A stretch of 64,000 nucleotides of DNA from Neobacillus mesonae (GCF_023715155.1 NZ_JAMBNQ010000008.1:62001-126000); one strand, 5' to 3'; shown: positions 1-9,665, counted from the first letter of the stretch. The notes: a model not told the origin generated them from the letters alone. Translations and numbers: made by a program.

Positions 1-332
1 TTGACGGAAACCAAGTAACCGTAACCCGTGATGTTGAAGGCGATTCTGAAGTAATTGAAACAAGTCTTCCATTATTAGTGACAGCACAGCAAGGCTTGAA
101 CGAACCGCGTTACCCATCTCTTCCAGGAATTATGAAGGCCAAAAAGAAGCCTTTAGAAGAATTAGAATTAGATGATCTTGACCTTGAAGAAGAAGATGTT
201 GAAGCAAAAACAAAGACAATTGAAATTTATCTGCCGCCTAAAAAAGAAGCAGGGAAAGTATTGTCGGGTGAATTGACAGATCAAGTAAAGGAACTTGTAA
301 ATCTTCTTCATACTGAAGCAAAAGTTGTGTAA
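1..332 (+). CDS. etfB: Electron transfer flavoprotein beta subunit, C-terminal part (cut by window edge)
   Basis: The open frame runs in from the left edge and ends at TAA 330-332, so only about the last 109 residues are seen. The stretch LPLLVTAQQGLNEPRYPSLP followed by IMKAKKKP is typical of the beta subunit of heterodimeric ETF, which binds AMP and with EtfA carries electrons from acyl-CoA dehydrogenases to the quinone pool. An acidic patch (EELELDDLDLEEEDVE) follows, then the conserved tail. It sits 47 bases before etfA, as in B. subtilis, so the two are very likely co-transcribed. The start lies outside the window. Confidence 0.93.
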   Translation, partial: DGNQVTVTRDVEGDSEVIETSLPLLVTAQQGLNEPRYPSLPGIMKAKKKPLEELELDDLDLEEEDVEAKTKTIEIYLPPKKEAGKVLSGELTDQVKELVNLLHTEAKVV

Positions 333-379
333 ACGTCCCATTGTTAGTTCATAAAATTTTTTGCAGGGGGTAAACTCAT

Positions 380-1357
380 ATGTCAAGAAAAGTATTGGTA
401 TTAGGAGAAGTACGTGATGGCTCCTTAAGAAATGTATCATTTGAAGCGGTTGCTGCTGCTAAAACTGCAGCAGAAGGCGGAGAAGTTGTTGGCATTTTAG
501 TCGGCCAGGCTGTAAGCGTTTTAGGATCTGAGTTGATCCAATATGGCGCCGACCGGGTTGTTGTGGTAGAAGATGAGAAATTGGCGCAATATACATCTGA
601 TGGTTATTCCCAAGCATTGTTAGCTGTTATTGAGCAAGAAAAACCGGAAGGACTTGTTTTCGGTCATACAGCTCTTGGAAAAGATCTTTCACCTAAAATT
701 GCTGCTAAACTTTCATCAGGTCTTATTTCCGATGCAACAGCTGTTGAAACAGCCGGCGGTAATGTCGTTTTTACAAGACCAATCTATTCCGGAAAAGCGT
801 TCGAAAAGAAAATTGTAACGGAAGGATTAATTTTTGCAACAGTTCGTCCAAACAATATTGCTCCACTTGAAAAAGATGAAACAAAAAGCGGTGATGTCAC
901 TTCCCTTTCTGTTGAAATCAAAGACCTTCGAGCTATTATTAAAGAGGTAGTAAGAAAAGCATCTGAAGGTGTGGATTTAAGTGAAGCAAAAGTGGTAGTA
1001 TCCGGCGGACGCGGTGTAAAAAGTGCAGATGGATTTAATCCGTTAAAGGAATTAGCAGATGTATTAGGCGGCGCTATTGGGGCATCCCGGGGTGCATGTG
1101 ATGCTGAATACTGTGACTACTCTCTGCAAATCGGGCAAACAGGTAAAGTGGTTACACCTGATCTTTATATCGCCTGCGGTATTTCAGGTGCGATTCAACA
1201 CCTTGCCGGTATGTCAAACTCTAAAGTTATCGTAGCCATCAATAAAGATCCGGAAGCAAACATCTTTAAAGTGGCAGACTACGGAATTGTGGGCGACCTA
1301 TTCGAAGTTGTCCCAATGTTAACGGAAGAGTTTAAAAAACTTAAAGTTCATCAATAA
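380..1357 (+). CDS. etfA: Electron transfer flavoprotein alpha subunit
   Basis: A 325-residue protein with the usual ETF-alpha layout: an N-terminal nucleotide-fold domain and a C-terminal FAD-binding domain with VVSGGRGVKS (about 205-214), IGASRGACDA and the signature IACGISGAIQHLAGM. With EtfB it makes the soluble flavoprotein that accepts electrons from acyl-CoA dehydrogenases. The ATG is preceded by a strong GCAGGGGG Shine-Dalgarno and follows etfB after 47 bases. A hairpin terminator follows, so this is the last gene of its operon. Length is normal for the family. Confidence 0.96.
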   Translation: MSRKVLVLGEVRDGSLRNVSFEAVAAAKTAAEGGEVVGILVGQAVSVLGSELIQYGADRVVVVEDEKLAQYTSDGYSQALLAVIEQEKPEGLVFGHTALGKDLSPKIAAKLSSGLISDATAVETAGGNVVFTRPIYSGKAFEKKIVTEGLIFATVRPNNIAPLEKDETKSGDVTSLSVEIKDLRAIIKEVVRKASEGVDLSEAKVVVSGGRGVKSADGFNPLKELADVLGGAIGASRGACDAEYCDYSLQIGQTGKVVTPDLYIACGISGAIQHLAGMSNSKVIVAINKDPEANIFKVADYGIVGDLFEVVPMLTEEFKKLKVHQ

Positions 1358-1366
1358 TAAATACAG

Positions 1367-1394
1367 GCGAGCGGTCCAGTGCCGTTCGCTTTTT
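1367..1394 (+). terminator. Intrinsic terminator after etfA
   Basis: GCGAGCGG pairs with CCGTTCGC (one G-U pair) around a 7-base loop, followed directly by a T run. It separates the etf operon from trxA. Confidence 0.75.
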
Positions 1395-1509
1395 GAATAC
1401 CTGTCTTTAAACCAGGGGAGAATACTTACGAACCTAATTATTAGCGTGATGTTCCAAACAATGTTATACTGTCGGTAGTATTTTAAGACATATTTAGGAG
1501 GTTTATGAA

Positions 1510-1824
1510 ATGGCTATTTCACACGTTACAGATCAAAACTTTACTGCTGAAACAGGCTCCGGTCTTGTCCTTGTAGATTTCTGGGCAACTTGGTGCGGAC
1601 CTTGTAAAATGATTGCTCCAGTTTTAGAAGAACTTGATGCAGAGATGGGCGATAAAGTAAAAATTGCTAAGCTTGATGTAGATGAAAATCCACAGACAGC
1701 TTCTAATTTTGGTGTAATGAGCATCCCTACATTAATGCTTCTAAAAAATGGCGAAGTAGTTGACAAGGTTGTCGGCTTCCAGCCAAAAGAAGCCTTAGCT
1801 GGTTTTGTTCAAAAACATATTTAA
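1510..1824 (+). CDS. trxA: Thioredoxin
   Basis: A 104-residue thioredoxin fold protein with the redox-active WCGPCK motif at about residues 28-33 and the cis-proline segment MSIPTLML. It reduces cytoplasmic disulfides and is recycled by thioredoxin reductase. A good ribosome site (TTTAGGAGG) lies 8 bases before the ATG. A TATACT at 1465-1470 could be a -10 box but I see no good -35. The gene is monocistronic, flanked by the etfA terminator and its own terminator. Placement between etfA and uvrC is the same as in B. subtilis. Confidence 0.97.
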   Translation: MAISHVTDQNFTAETGSGLVLVDFWATWCGPCKMIAPVLEELDAEMGDKVKIAKLDVDENPQTASNFGVMSIPTLMLLKNGEVVDKVVGFQPKEALAGFVQKHI

Positions 1825-1842
1825 TAACCGAACTTTAATGGA

Positions 1843-1881
1843 CCCTGGCTGGATCATACTTCCGGCCGGGGTTTTATTTTT
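1843..1881 (+). terminator. Intrinsic terminator after trxA
   Basis: A 10-bp stem (CCCTGGCTGG with CCGGCCGGGG, two G-U pairs) around a 9-base loop, followed by TTTTATTTTT. Confidence 0.85.
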
Positions 1882-2004
1882 GAAATGGGATTTAAAGAAA
1901 ATTATTGAATGTTTATAATAATGCTTTTGAAAAACATGCCACTTTCTTTTAAAGGCAGTTTGATTTATATTGAGAATAGAGATTGACGGAGGAGAGTGGC
2001 TGGA

Positions 2005-3777
2005 ATGAATGAAACGATTAAGCAAAAACTAACATTGCTGCCTGACCAGCCGGGCTGTTACTTAATGAAAGACCGTCAAGGGACAATCATTTATGTCGGT
2101 AAGGCAAAAGTTTTAAAAAACCGTGTTCGATCTTATTTTACCGGATCACATGACGGAAAAACGCAGCGGCTTGTTCAAGAGATAGAAGACTTTGAATATA
2201 TTGTTACCTCCTCAAATATTGAAGCATTGCTTCTTGAACTTAATTTGATAAAAAAATATGATCCCAAATATAATGTCATGCTAAAGGATGATAAAACATA
2301 TCCATTCATAAAGCTGACAGCAGAAAGACATCCGAAGCTTGTCATTACAAGAAAAGTAAAAAAGGATAAGGGGAAATACTTCGGGCCATACCCAAATGTT
2401 GGAGCAGCCAATGAAACGAAAAAACTGCTTGACCGGATTTACCCGTTAAGAAAATGTGCAACTTTGCCAGATAGGGTGTGTTTGTATTACCATCTCGGTC
2501 AATGTCTGGCGCCATGTGTTAACGAGGTCAGCGAAGCACAGTATAAAGAAATTACGGATGAAATTACCCGGTTTTTACATGGCGGTTATAAGGAAATAAA
2601 AAAAGAGCTGTCAGAAAGAATGACAGCAGCGGCAGAGGAACTAGACTTTGAACGGGCCAAAGAATATCGTGATAAAATTACTCATATTGAGACAATTATG
2701 GAGAAACAAAAAATCACGATGACAGATTTTACTAATCGTGATGTGTTTGGTTATGCAGTGGATAAAGGCTGGATGTGTGTACAAGTCTTTTTTGTACGCC
2801 AAGGAAAAATGATTGAACGGGATGTTTCCATGTTCCCAATCTACAATGAACCTGAAGAGGAAATTTTAACATTTCTTGGAACTTTCTATCAGCAGCCCAA
2901 TCATTTTAAACCAAAAGAAATTTTAATCCAGGATGAGGTAGACTTAAGTATGGCTGAACAGCTGCTCGGAGTTAAAGTACTGCAGCCTAAAAGAGGCCAA
3001 AAAAAGGAACTAGTCAAAATGGCCATTAAAAATGCCAAATTTGCCCTGAATGAAAAATTCTCCTTAATTGAAAAAGATGAAGAAAGAACCATCAAGGCTG
3101 TTGAAAATTTAGGGGATCTTCTGGGGATTTACACCCCGCACCGGATTGAGTCCTTTGATAACTCCAATATTCAAGGAACAAACCCTGTATCGGCAATGGT
3201 GGTATTTATCGATGGGAAGGCAAATAAACGGGAATACCGAAAATATAAAATTAAAACCGTTCAGGGACCTGATGATTATGAATCAATGAGAGAAGTTACT
3301 AGAAGAAGATACTCGAGGGTTCTTAAAGAAAACTTGCCGCTCCCTGATTTAATTATCATTGACGGAGGTAAAGGACATGTAGAAGCTGTCAGGGATGTTT
3401 TAGAAAATGAACTAGGATTGGATGTACCGTTGGCAGGGCTGGTAAAAGACGAGAAACATAGAACATCACAGCTTTTGTATGGTAATCCGCTGGAAATTGT
3501 GCCTCTTCCACGGAACAGTCAAGAATTTTATCTGCTGCAGAGAATTCAGGATGAGGTTCACCGTTTTGCTATAACGTTTCACCGCCAAACCCGTGGTAAG
3601 ACTGCTTTCCAATCTTTGCTGGATGATATTCCGGGTATTGGGGAGAAACGAAAAAAACATTTATTAAAGCATTTTGGCTCTGTGAAAAAAATGAAAGAAG
3701 CCAGTGTGGATGAATTTACGGATATTGGTATGCCGCATAATGTGGCCGAGGAACTGGTAAGGAAATTACAGTCATAA
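2005..3777 (+). CDS. uvrC: UvrABC excinuclease subunit C
   Basis: A 590-residue nuclease that makes both incisions around bulky DNA lesions after UvrB loading. Visible domains: N-terminal GIY-YIG nuclease ([19 protein letters not shown], about 14-32), a cysteine cluster near 145-165, a UVR motif ([11 protein letters not shown], about 213-223) that binds UvrB, an RNase H-like C-terminal nuclease ([20 protein letters not shown]) and a helix-hairpin-helix end ([13 protein letters not shown]). A GTG at 1996 is in frame, but it is only 3 bases after the GGAGG. The ATG at 2005 gives the usual [19 protein letters not shown]-terminus, so I use that. Monocistronic before the lysC leader. Confidence 0.95.
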   Translation: MNETIKQKLTLLPDQPGCYLMKDRQGTIIYVGKAKVLKNRVRSYFTGSHDGKTQRLVQEIEDFEYIVTSSNIEALLLELNLIKKYDPKYNVMLKDDKTYPFIKLTAERHPKLVITRKVKKDKGKYFGPYPNVGAANETKKLLDRIYPLRKCATLPDRVCLYYHLGQCLAPCVNEVSEAQYKEITDEITRFLHGGYKEIKKELSERMTAAAEELDFERAKEYRDKITHIETIMEKQKITMTDFTNRDVFGYAVDKGWMCVQVFFVRQGKMIERDVSMFPIYNEPEEEILTFLGTFYQQPNHFKPKEILIQDEVDLSMAEQLLGVKVLQPKRGQKKELVKMAIKNAKFALNEKFSLIEKDEERTIKAVENLGDLLGIYTPHRIESFDNSNIQGTNPVSAMVVFIDGKANKREYRKYKIKTVQGPDDYESMREVTRRRYSRVLKENLPLPDLIIIDGGKGHVEAVRDVLENELGLDVPLAGLVKDEKHRTSQLLYGNPLEIVPLPRNSQEFYLLQRIQDEVHRFAITFHRQTRGKTAFQSLLDDIPGIGEKRKKHLLKHFGSVKKMKEASVDEFTDIGMPHNVAEELVRKLQS

Positions 3778-3782
3778 AGTGA

Positions 3783-3811
3783 TTGTCAGGAATACTAGGC
3801 TATGCTATAAT
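3783..3811 (+). promoter_or_regulatory. Sigma-A promoter of the lysC leader
   Basis: TTGTCA (3783-3788), 17-base spacer, TATAAT (3806-3811). It is placed about 35 bases before the lysine riboswitch, as expected for the leader start. Confidence 0.85.
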
Positions 3812-3844
3812 GATGAAAATCAAATACTATCACTTTTATAAGAT

Positions 3845-4090
3845 AAAGTGAAGGTAGAGGTGCGAGCTTCAAGAGTAAAGGTTCGGAGAAAGATGAGATT
3901 CGTTGAAGAGCCTTGAAAGGGAATGATCGCCGAAGCGGGAAAGACTCATTACTTTCTTTGCTGGTCCTGTATTGAATAAATACCGGATTGTCAAGACTAA
4001 CGGTCTTGGAGAGCTATCTTTCATTGTCCGCACAAGAACTTTTTCTTCGTGTATACCAAAGCAATGGGATAACCTCTCATTGCTTTTTTA
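3845..4090 (+). promoter_or_regulatory. Lysine riboswitch (L-box) controlling lysC
   Basis: The leader has conserved L-box elements in order: AAGGTAGAGGTGCG near 3851-3864, GATCGCCGAAGCGG near 3926-3939, TTGCTGGTCCTGTATT near 3959-3974 and GGAGAGCTATC near 4009-4019. The first and last close the P1 helix. It is followed by a rho-independent terminator (4058-4088) and then lysC, so excess lysine should end transcription before aspartokinase II. Class assignment is from recognised conserved blocks and position, not from a covariance search. Confidence 0.92.
4058..4088 (+). terminator. Riboswitch-controlled terminator before lysC
   Basis: AAAGCAATG pairs with CATTGCTTT around the loop, followed by a T run. 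It lies 52 bases before the lysC start and is the expected expression platform of the L-box. Confidence 0.8.
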
Positions 4091-4139
4091 TTTGTGCAGG
4101 ATAGTTCGGCTTTAATTAACTGAAAGCAGGGGGAAGAAA

Positions 4140-5354
4140 ATGGGATTAATTGTCCAAAAATTCGGAGGCACTTCTGTAGGTAGTGTCGAGCGCATTTTAA
4201 ATGTAGCAGAATGTGTAAAAGAGGAGACAGACAGAGGAAACCAGGTGGTGGTTGTTGTTTCCGCAATGGGAAAAACAACGGACCAGCTTGTCAATATGGC
4301 TAAAGAAATTTCATCACAGCCTAGTAAACGTGAGATGGATATGTTGCTTTCAACAGGTGAGCAAGTTACTATTTCACTGCTGTCGATGGCATTAAAGGAA
4401 AAAGATCTTGAGGCTGTTTCCTATACAGGCTGGCAGGCAGGAATCATTACTGAACCAATCCATGGAAATGCAAGGATTACGAAAATAAAAACAGAAGCCA
4501 TTGAAGGGCAGCTACAGGCAGGCAAGGTAGTGGTTGTTGCTGGATTCCAGGGGATTACGGAAACCGGGGAAATTACAACACTAGGCCGCGGGGGATCAGA
4601 TACAACAGCTGTAGCATTGGCAGCATCCCTGAATGCTGATAGATGTGATATTTATACAGATGTAACCGGAGTTTTCACGACAGACCCGAGATATATTAAA
4701 AGTGCTAGAAAATTATTGTCTGTTTCTTATGATGAAATGCTTGAACTGGCTAATCTCGGCGCAGGTGTACTGCATCCAAGAGCTGTGGAATTTGCAAAGA
4801 ACTACCAAGTCCGCTTAGAGGTACGTTCCAGTATGGAAAAGGTAGAAGGTACAATTATTGAGGGGGAAGCAACGATGGAACAGAATTTAGTTGTCAGAGG
4901 AGTAGCATTTGAAGATAAAATTACCCGGGTAACGGTGTTGGGACTTACCAATTCAATCACAAGCTTATCCACCATTTTTTCAACATTAGCCAAAAATCAA
5001 ATTAATGTAGATATTATTATTCAAAGTACAACTGAAACTGGAGCAGCCAACCTGTCATTTTCGATCCATACAGATGATTGGTTAGAAACTTTAAACGTTC
5101 TGGAGGATAACAAGTCTATTCTAGACTATGAACAGCTTGATGCGGAAAATAAATTAGCTAAAGTTTCCATTGTCGGTTCCGGGATGATTTCCAATCCAGG
5201 CGTCGCAGCGAAAATGTTCGAAGTTCTAGCAGAAAATAACATCGCTATCAAAATGGTCAGCACATCAGAAATCAAGGTATCAGCTGTTGTTGAGGAAAAA
5301 TATATGTTAAAAGCAGTTGAAGCATTACATGAGGCATTTGGATTGGGAGATTAA
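4140..5354 (+). CDS. lysC: Aspartokinase II, lysine-sensitive (alpha subunit)
   Basis: A 404-residue enzyme that phosphorylates aspartate, the entry step to lysine, diaminopimelate, threonine and methionine. The kinase domain starts with VQKFGGTSVGS (5-15) and has the GRGGSDTTAVALAA segment. Two ACT regulatory domains fill the C-terminal third (from about 255). AGCAGGGGGAAGAAA precedes the ATG. Like the B. subtilis gene it contains an in-frame internal start (see 4875) for a separate beta subunit. Control by the L-box upstream marks it as the lysine-regulated isozyme. A perfect bidirectional terminator follows. Confidence 0.96.
   Translation: MGLIVQKFGGTSVGSVERILNVAECVKEETDRGNQVVVVVSAMGKTTDQLVNMAKEISSQPSKREMDMLLSTGEQVTISLLSMALKEKDLEAVSYTGWQAGIITEPIHGNARITKIKTEAIEGQLQAGKVVVVAGFQGITETGEITTLGRGGSDTTAVALAASLNADRCDIYTDVTGVFTTDPRYIKSARKLLSVSYDEMLELANLGAGVLHPRAVEFAKNYQVRLEVRSSMEKVEGTIIEGEATMEQNLVVRGVAFEDKITRVTVLGLTNSITSLSTIFSTLAKNQINVDIIIQSTTETGAANLSFSIHTDDWLETLNVLEDNKSILDYEQLDAENKLAKVSIVGSGMISNPGVAAKMFEVLAENNIAIKMVSTSEIKVSAVVEEKYMLKAVEALHEAFGLGD
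4861..5354 (+). other. lysC: Internal ribosome site and start for the LysC beta subunit
   Basis: AGGGGGAAGCAACG stands just before an in-frame ATG at 4875-4877 (residue 246, MEQNLVVRGVAF). Translation from here would give a 159-residue protein made of the two ACT domains. B. subtilis aspartokinase II is known to be an alpha2-beta2 enzyme with beta translated in frame from such a site; the sequence here matches that arrangement. Confidence 0.8.
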
Positions 5355-5356
5355 AA

Positions 5357-5390
5357 TAGAAATGTCAGGCAGTAATGCCTGACATTTCTA
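5357..5390. terminator. Bidirectional terminator between lysC and yslB
   Basis: A perfect 15-bp stem, TAGAAATGTCAGGCA with TGCCTGACATTTCTA, closed by GTAA. It lies between converging genes and includes the yslB stop codon. Confidence 0.85.
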
Positions 5391-5840
5391 AATTGAATCC
5401 TTTTGGTCCCACTTGACGGTGAAAAGGACTTTGTTGGATTTTTTTAACGGGTGTTCAAATGTTTCAGTGATGACTTTTTTTTGCTGTTGAATTTGTTGAG
5501 CCAGAAAGCCTGCTTCCAATTGGAAAAATTGTTCTGCTTTTGTTTTAACCCGAGAGACAATTAGCGGACTTGTTAATTCAAATTCCATTTCATTTTTTTG
5601 TTCACTTTTCATTTCGAGGTATCCCCAGGAGGCTTTTTCAAAAAAGTCTACAATTTTATCGTAATTATTTAAAGGATACTTTCTTGCAAGCAATTTACCT
5701 GCCCAATATAAAATTTCCGGGGTATCTTTACCCAAAATTTCAGGTAAAAGAATTTCACGAATTAATTCATATCCAAAAATGGAAATGGATCTTGGTTCAT
5801 CGTTACTTATTAATGGATTTGCAGCTGTGCTTTCGTTCAC
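5388..5840 (-). CDS. yslB: YslB family protein (DUF2507)
   Basis: A 150-residue cytoplasmic protein with no signal peptide or membrane segment. ISIFGYELIREILLPEIL, ILYWAGKLLARKYPL and a C-terminal ETFEHPLKKSNKVLF are characteristic of the Bacillus YslB family, whose function is not known. It occupies the same place as B. subtilis yslB, between lysC and sdhC. It converges with lysC on a shared terminator and is divergent from sdhC. It is transcribed alone, as the only minus-strand gene in the first 23 kb. Confidence 0.88.
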   Translation of the reverse strand: MNESTAANPLISNDEPRSISIFGYELIREILLPEILGKDTPEILYWAGKLLARKYPLNNYDKIVDFFEKASWGYLEMKSEQKNEMEFELTSPLIVSRVKTKAEQFFQLEAGFLAQQIQQQKKVITETFEHPLKKSNKVLFTVKWDQKDSI

Positions 5841-6121
5841 AAGTTTCCCCTCTTTCTACTATTCTATTATATACAAATTAGCTGAAGTTTCATTACAGTT
5901 TTTCAAAAAGGGTTTCGATTTAGGGGATAATTATTTTTCGATATTTCTGCTTCATTACCATGATAATTTATCATTCCCAAATTGAAGAAGATTTCATCCG
6001 TTAGATTTTGGAAATTGAACGGGATGTAACTTAATTTTCAAACCAGGTATTGTTCAACATCAAAACGGACTATTACAATACTAATATATTGAAAATATTT
6101 TATGATTGTGTATCCGTTTCC

Positions 6122-6150
6122 TTGACGCTATATGATGTTGGGAGTACAAT
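6122..6150 (+). promoter_or_regulatory. Sigma-A promoter of sdhCAB
   Basis: TTGACG (6122-6127), 17-base spacer, TACAAT (6145-6150), about 100 bases before sdhC. The rest of the 5841-6252 gap is AT-rich and holds the divergent yslB start; I see no other gene or clear operator in it. Confidence 0.75.
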
Positions 6151-6252
6151 GTACATGTCACATAATTGTCACAGTGGTGCTAAGTTTTTTGGGGTTAATT
6201 TTTGGGACAAACTTACGCCATGGTAAAAATTCAAAGGGGGTACGTTACATTA

Positions 6253-6861
6253 ATGGCGGGTAGTCGCGAGTTTTTTAATCGAAGATTGCATTCATTGCTT
6301 GGGGTAGTACCTATTGGCTTATTTTTGCTGGTTCACCTCACAGTCAATCACCAAGCAACAGGAGGAGCAGAATCATTTAACCGGGCAGCAAATTTCATGG
6401 AAAGTTTGCCGTTTTTAAATGTCCTTGAAATTGTGTTAATTTTCTTACCATTATTATACCATGCAATTTATGGCCTATACATTGCTTTTACAGGCACTGC
6501 AAATACTGGTAGGTTTGGATTTTTTAGAAACTGGATGTATCTTCTTCAGAGGATTACAGGTGTATTGACTCTCATCTTTGTTGCATGGCATGTTTGGGAA
6601 ACACGTATTGCAATGATATTTGGAACACCTTTAAATTACCAAATGATGGAGGATATTTTTTCTTCACCATTTATGATTGCTTTTTATGTTGTTGGAATTA
6701 TTTCAGCCATTTTCCACTTTTCAAATGGTTTATGGTCATTTATGGTAAGCTGGGGTATTACTATTTCACCTCGCTCACAAGTCATTTCTACATATGTAAC
6801 TATGATTATTTTTGTACTGTTATCTATCGTAGGATTACAAGCTATATTTGCATTTATCTAA
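6253..6861 (+). CDS. sdhC: Succinate dehydrogenase cytochrome b558 subunit
   Basis: A 202-residue membrane anchor with five hydrophobic helices. It binds two b hemes and reduces menaquinone with electrons from SdhAB. The histidines that serve as heme ligands in the B. subtilis protein are all present at the same numbers: His28, His70, His113, His155. The ATG at 6253 (MAGSREFFNRRLHSLLG) is chosen over an upstream in-frame ATG because it follows AAAGGGGG and matches the family start. First gene of sdhCAB. Confidence 0.95.
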   Translation: MAGSREFFNRRLHSLLGVVPIGLFLLVHLTVNHQATGGAESFNRAANFMESLPFLNVLEIVLIFLPLLYHAIYGLYIAFTGTANTGRFGFFRNWMYLLQRITGVLTLIFVAWHVWETRIAMIFGTPLNYQMMEDIFSSPFMIAFYVVGIISAIFHFSNGLWSFMVSWGITISPRSQVISTYVTMIIFVLLSIVGLQAIFAFI

Positions 6862-6909
6862 AATGTTTTTCGGAAAAATATTGGATTGAGTATTGGAGTG
6901 AGTTACCAA

Positions 6910-8661
6910 ATGAGTAAAGGCAAGGTGATCGTAGTCGGCGGTGGTTTGGCTGGCTTGATGTCAACTATAAAGATTGCAGAAAATGGCACACCCGTAGAAT
7001 TATTTTCTCTTGTTCCAGTGAAACGTTCTCACTCTGTTTGTGCCCAAGGCGGTATTAATGGAGCAGTTAATACAAAAGGTGAAGGGGACTCTCCTTGGAT
7101 CCATTTTGACGATACAGTTTATGGCGGAGATTTCTTAGCGAACCAGCCGCCAGTAAAAGCGATGTGTGAGGCAGCACCTGGAATTATTAGTTTATTTGAC
7201 CGGATGGGAGTTATGTTTAACCGTACTCCAGAAGGTTTGCTTGATTTCCGCCGTTTTGGTGGAACACAGCACCATCGTACTGCGTTTGCAGGGGCTACAA
7301 CTGGCCAGCAGTTATTATATGCATTGGACGAGCAGGTTCGCCGTCATGAAGTAGCAGGATTAGTAACTAAGTATGAAGGCTGGGAATTTTTAGGAGTAGT
7401 TACTGATGATGAAGGCATTTGCCGTGGTATTGTTGCCCAGAATTTAAAATCAATGGAAATTAAATCATTTGCTGCGGATGCAGTAATTATGGCTACCGGC
7501 GGCCCTGGAATTATCTTCGGAAAATCAACAAACTCTGTTATCAATACAGGTTCAGCGGCATCCATTGTTTACCAGCAAGGCGCTTACTATGCAAATGGTG
7601 AGATGATTCAAATTCACCCGACTGCTATTCCTGGGGATGACAAATTACGTCTTATGAGTGAATCAGCACGTGGTGAAGGCGGACGTGTTTGGACTTATAA
7701 AGACGGAAAGCCATGGTATTTCTTAGAAGAAAGATATCCTGCTTATGGAAATTTAGTACCTCGTGACATTGCAACACGTGAAATCTTTAATGTCTGTGTT
7801 GACATGAAACTTGGTATTAACGGGGAAAACATGGTTTATCTTGATTTGTCACATAAAGATCCACACGAACTGGATGTTAAATTGGGCGGAATTATTGAGA
7901 TTTATGAGAAGTTTGCCGGTGAAGACCCACACAAAGTTCCAATGAAAATTTTCCCTGCTGTTCACTATTCTATGGGCGGACTATGGGTTGACTATGATCA
8001 AATGACAAGCATTCCTGGTTTATTCGCTGCTGGAGAATGTGATTATTCACAGCACGGAGCCAACCGTTTAGGAGCCAACTCCTTATTATCAGCTGTATAT
8101 GGCGGTATGGTTGCAGGACCTAACGCTGTTAGATATATTGAAGGACTTGAAAAGAGTTCTGATGCTGTTTCTTCTACTGTTTACGATCGTTTCGTTAAGG
8201 AACAGGAAGAAAAATGGGATAATATTATGGCGATGGATGGTACAGAAAATGCATACGTTCTTCATAAAGAGCTTGGAGAATGGATGACAGCGAACGTTAC
8301 CGTTGTCCGCTATAATGATAAGTTATTAAAAACTGATGAAAAGATTCAAGAGCTATTAGAGCGCTATAAGAAGATTAATATTAATGATACATCAAAATGG
8401 AGCAACCAAGGGGCTGCTTTTACTCGTCAATTACAAAACATGCTTCAATTGGCCCGCGTTATCACAATTGGTGCATACAATCGTAATGAGAGCCGTGGTG
8501 CTCACTATAAACCGGATTTCCCTAAACGTGATGATGCGAACTTCTTAAAAACAACAATGGCGAAATTTGTTGATTCCAGCACTGCTCCAGCTTTCCATTA
8601 CGAAGATGTTGATATTTCATTGCTTGCGCCAAGAGAACGGGATTATACCAAAAAGCATTAA
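6910..8661 (+). CDS. sdhA: Succinate dehydrogenase flavoprotein subunit
   Basis: A 583-residue FAD enzyme that oxidises succinate to fumarate in the TCA cycle and respiratory chain. It has the dinucleotide motif IVVGGGLAGLM near the N-terminus, the covalent-FAD region KRSHSVCAQGGINGA (His about 39), and the active-site stretches RFGGTQHHRTAFAG, HPTAIPGDDKL and ESARGEGGR. An in-frame codon at 6886 would add eight residues, but GGAGTGAG precedes the ATG at 6910, which also gives the family-like MSKGKVIVVGGG start. It follows sdhC after 48 bases. Confidence 0.97.
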   Translation: MSKGKVIVVGGGLAGLMSTIKIAENGTPVELFSLVPVKRSHSVCAQGGINGAVNTKGEGDSPWIHFDDTVYGGDFLANQPPVKAMCEAAPGIISLFDRMGVMFNRTPEGLLDFRRFGGTQHHRTAFAGATTGQQLLYALDEQVRRHEVAGLVTKYEGWEFLGVVTDDEGICRGIVAQNLKSMEIKSFAADAVIMATGGPGIIFGKSTNSVINTGSAASIVYQQGAYYANGEMIQIHPTAIPGDDKLRLMSESARGEGGRVWTYKDGKPWYFLEERYPAYGNLVPRDIATREIFNVCVDMKLGINGENMVYLDLSHKDPHELDVKLGGIIEIYEKFAGEDPHKVPMKIFPAVHYSMGGLWVDYDQMTSIPGLFAAGECDYSQHGANRLGANSLLSAVYGGMVAGPNAVRYIEGLEKSSDAVSSTVYDRFVKEQEEKWDNIMAMDGTENAYVLHKELGEWMTANVTVVRYNDKLLKTDEKIQELLERYKKININDTSKWSNQGAAFTRQLQNMLQLARVITIGAYNRNESRGAHYKPDFPKRDDANFLKTTMAKFVDSSTAPAFHYEDVDISLLAPRERDYTKKH

Positions 8662-8682
8662 TAGAAAGGGGAGTAGGAAAAA

Positions 8683-9444
8683 ATGGCAGATACAAAAACA
8701 GTGAAATTTATCATTACCCGTCAGGATACTCCAGAGTCTGCTCCTTACGAGGAAGAATTTGAAGTTCCGTATCGTCCAAATATGAATGTTATTTCTGCAT
8801 TAATGGAAATTCGCAGAAATCCTGTGAATAATAAAGGACAGCATACAGCCCCTATTACTTGGGAAATGAACTGTCTTGAAGAGGTTTGCGGTGCTTGTTC
8901 TATGGTGATTAATGGAAAACCTCGTCAGGCTTGTTCTGCACTGGTGGACAAGCTTGAACAGCCAATCCGTTTGGCACCAATGAAAACATTCCCTGTTGTT
9001 CGTGACCTTCAAATTGACCGCAGCAGGATGTTTGATTCCTTAAAGAAAGTTAAAGCATGGATTCCAATTGACGGAACCTATGATTTAGGGCCTGGTCCTC
9101 GTATGCCTGAAACAAAACGTCAATGGGCATATGAATTATCTAAATGTATGACTTGCGGTGTATGTTTAGAGGCATGTCCAAATGTGAATAGTAAATCAAA
9201 CTTCATGGGACCTGCAGTATTTAACCAAGTTCGTTTATTCAATGCACATCCAACTGGGTCAATGAATAAAGCTGAACGTTTAAATGCGTTCATGGAAGAT
9301 GGAGGACTAACAGGCTGTGGAAATTCACAAAACTGTGTACAATCTTGTCCTAAAGGTATTCCAATCACTACTTCCATCGCTGCTGTTAACCGTGATGCAA
9401 CACTTCAATCATTTAGAAATTTCTTCGGCAGTGACCGTGATTAA
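8683..9444 (+). CDS. sdhB: Succinate dehydrogenase iron-sulfur subunit
   Basis: A 253-residue electron carrier between SdhA and SdhC. Cysteine groups for three clusters are visible: CLEEVCGACSM plus a later Cys for 2Fe-2S, CMTCGVCLEACPN for 4Fe-4S, and CGNSQNCVQSCPKGI contributing to the 3Fe-4S and 4Fe-4S sites. AGAAAGGGGAG precedes the ATG, 21 bases after sdhA. Last gene of the operon, followed by a strong terminator. Confidence 0.97.
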   Translation: MADTKTVKFIITRQDTPESAPYEEEFEVPYRPNMNVISALMEIRRNPVNNKGQHTAPITWEMNCLEEVCGACSMVINGKPRQACSALVDKLEQPIRLAPMKTFPVVRDLQIDRSRMFDSLKKVKAWIPIDGTYDLGPGPRMPETKRQWAYELSKCMTCGVCLEACPNVNSKSNFMGPAVFNQVRLFNAHPTGSMNKAERLNAFMEDGGLTGCGNSQNCVQSCPKGIPITTSIAAVNRDATLQSFRNFFGSDRD

Positions 9445-9447
9445 TAA

Positions 9448-9497
9448 AACAAAAAACCCTCTTGTCCGTTATGGATATGAGGGTTTTTTGTTGTTAA
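9448..9497 (+). terminator. Intrinsic terminator of sdhCAB
   Basis: AACAAAAAACCCTC (9448-9461) pairs perfectly with GAGGGTTTTTTGTT (9479-9492); the 3' arm supplies the T run. Confidence 0.85.
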
Positions 9498-9574
9498 AAA
9501 TATATGGTTTAGTCATTTACAACAAAATGTTATCAATAAAAGAAAAAATCCTTCTCCTCAAAGTAAATACAGTC

Positions 9575-9602
9575 ACTACCTATGCACAGTTCACATATGA
9601 TA
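9575..9602 (+). promoter_or_regulatory. Predicted sigma-K promoter of gerE
   Basis: CATATGATA (9594-9602) matches the sigma-K -10 form CATAnnnTA exactly, with AC at 9575-9576, 17 bases upstream, as the short -35. B. subtilis gerE is transcribed by sigma-K RNA polymerase in the mother cell; use of this site here is inferred. Confidence 0.6.
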
Positions 9603-9665
9603 TGGTGACTAAATATATACCCACCCCCGGTGCATAACTGGCGAAGGCAAGGAGGGTTACAATAC

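Noticed and set aside
9317..9637. 106-codon plus-strand frame crossing the sdhB end and terminator
   Set aside because: Overlaps conserved sdhB in another frame and runs through the terminator and the gerE promoter.
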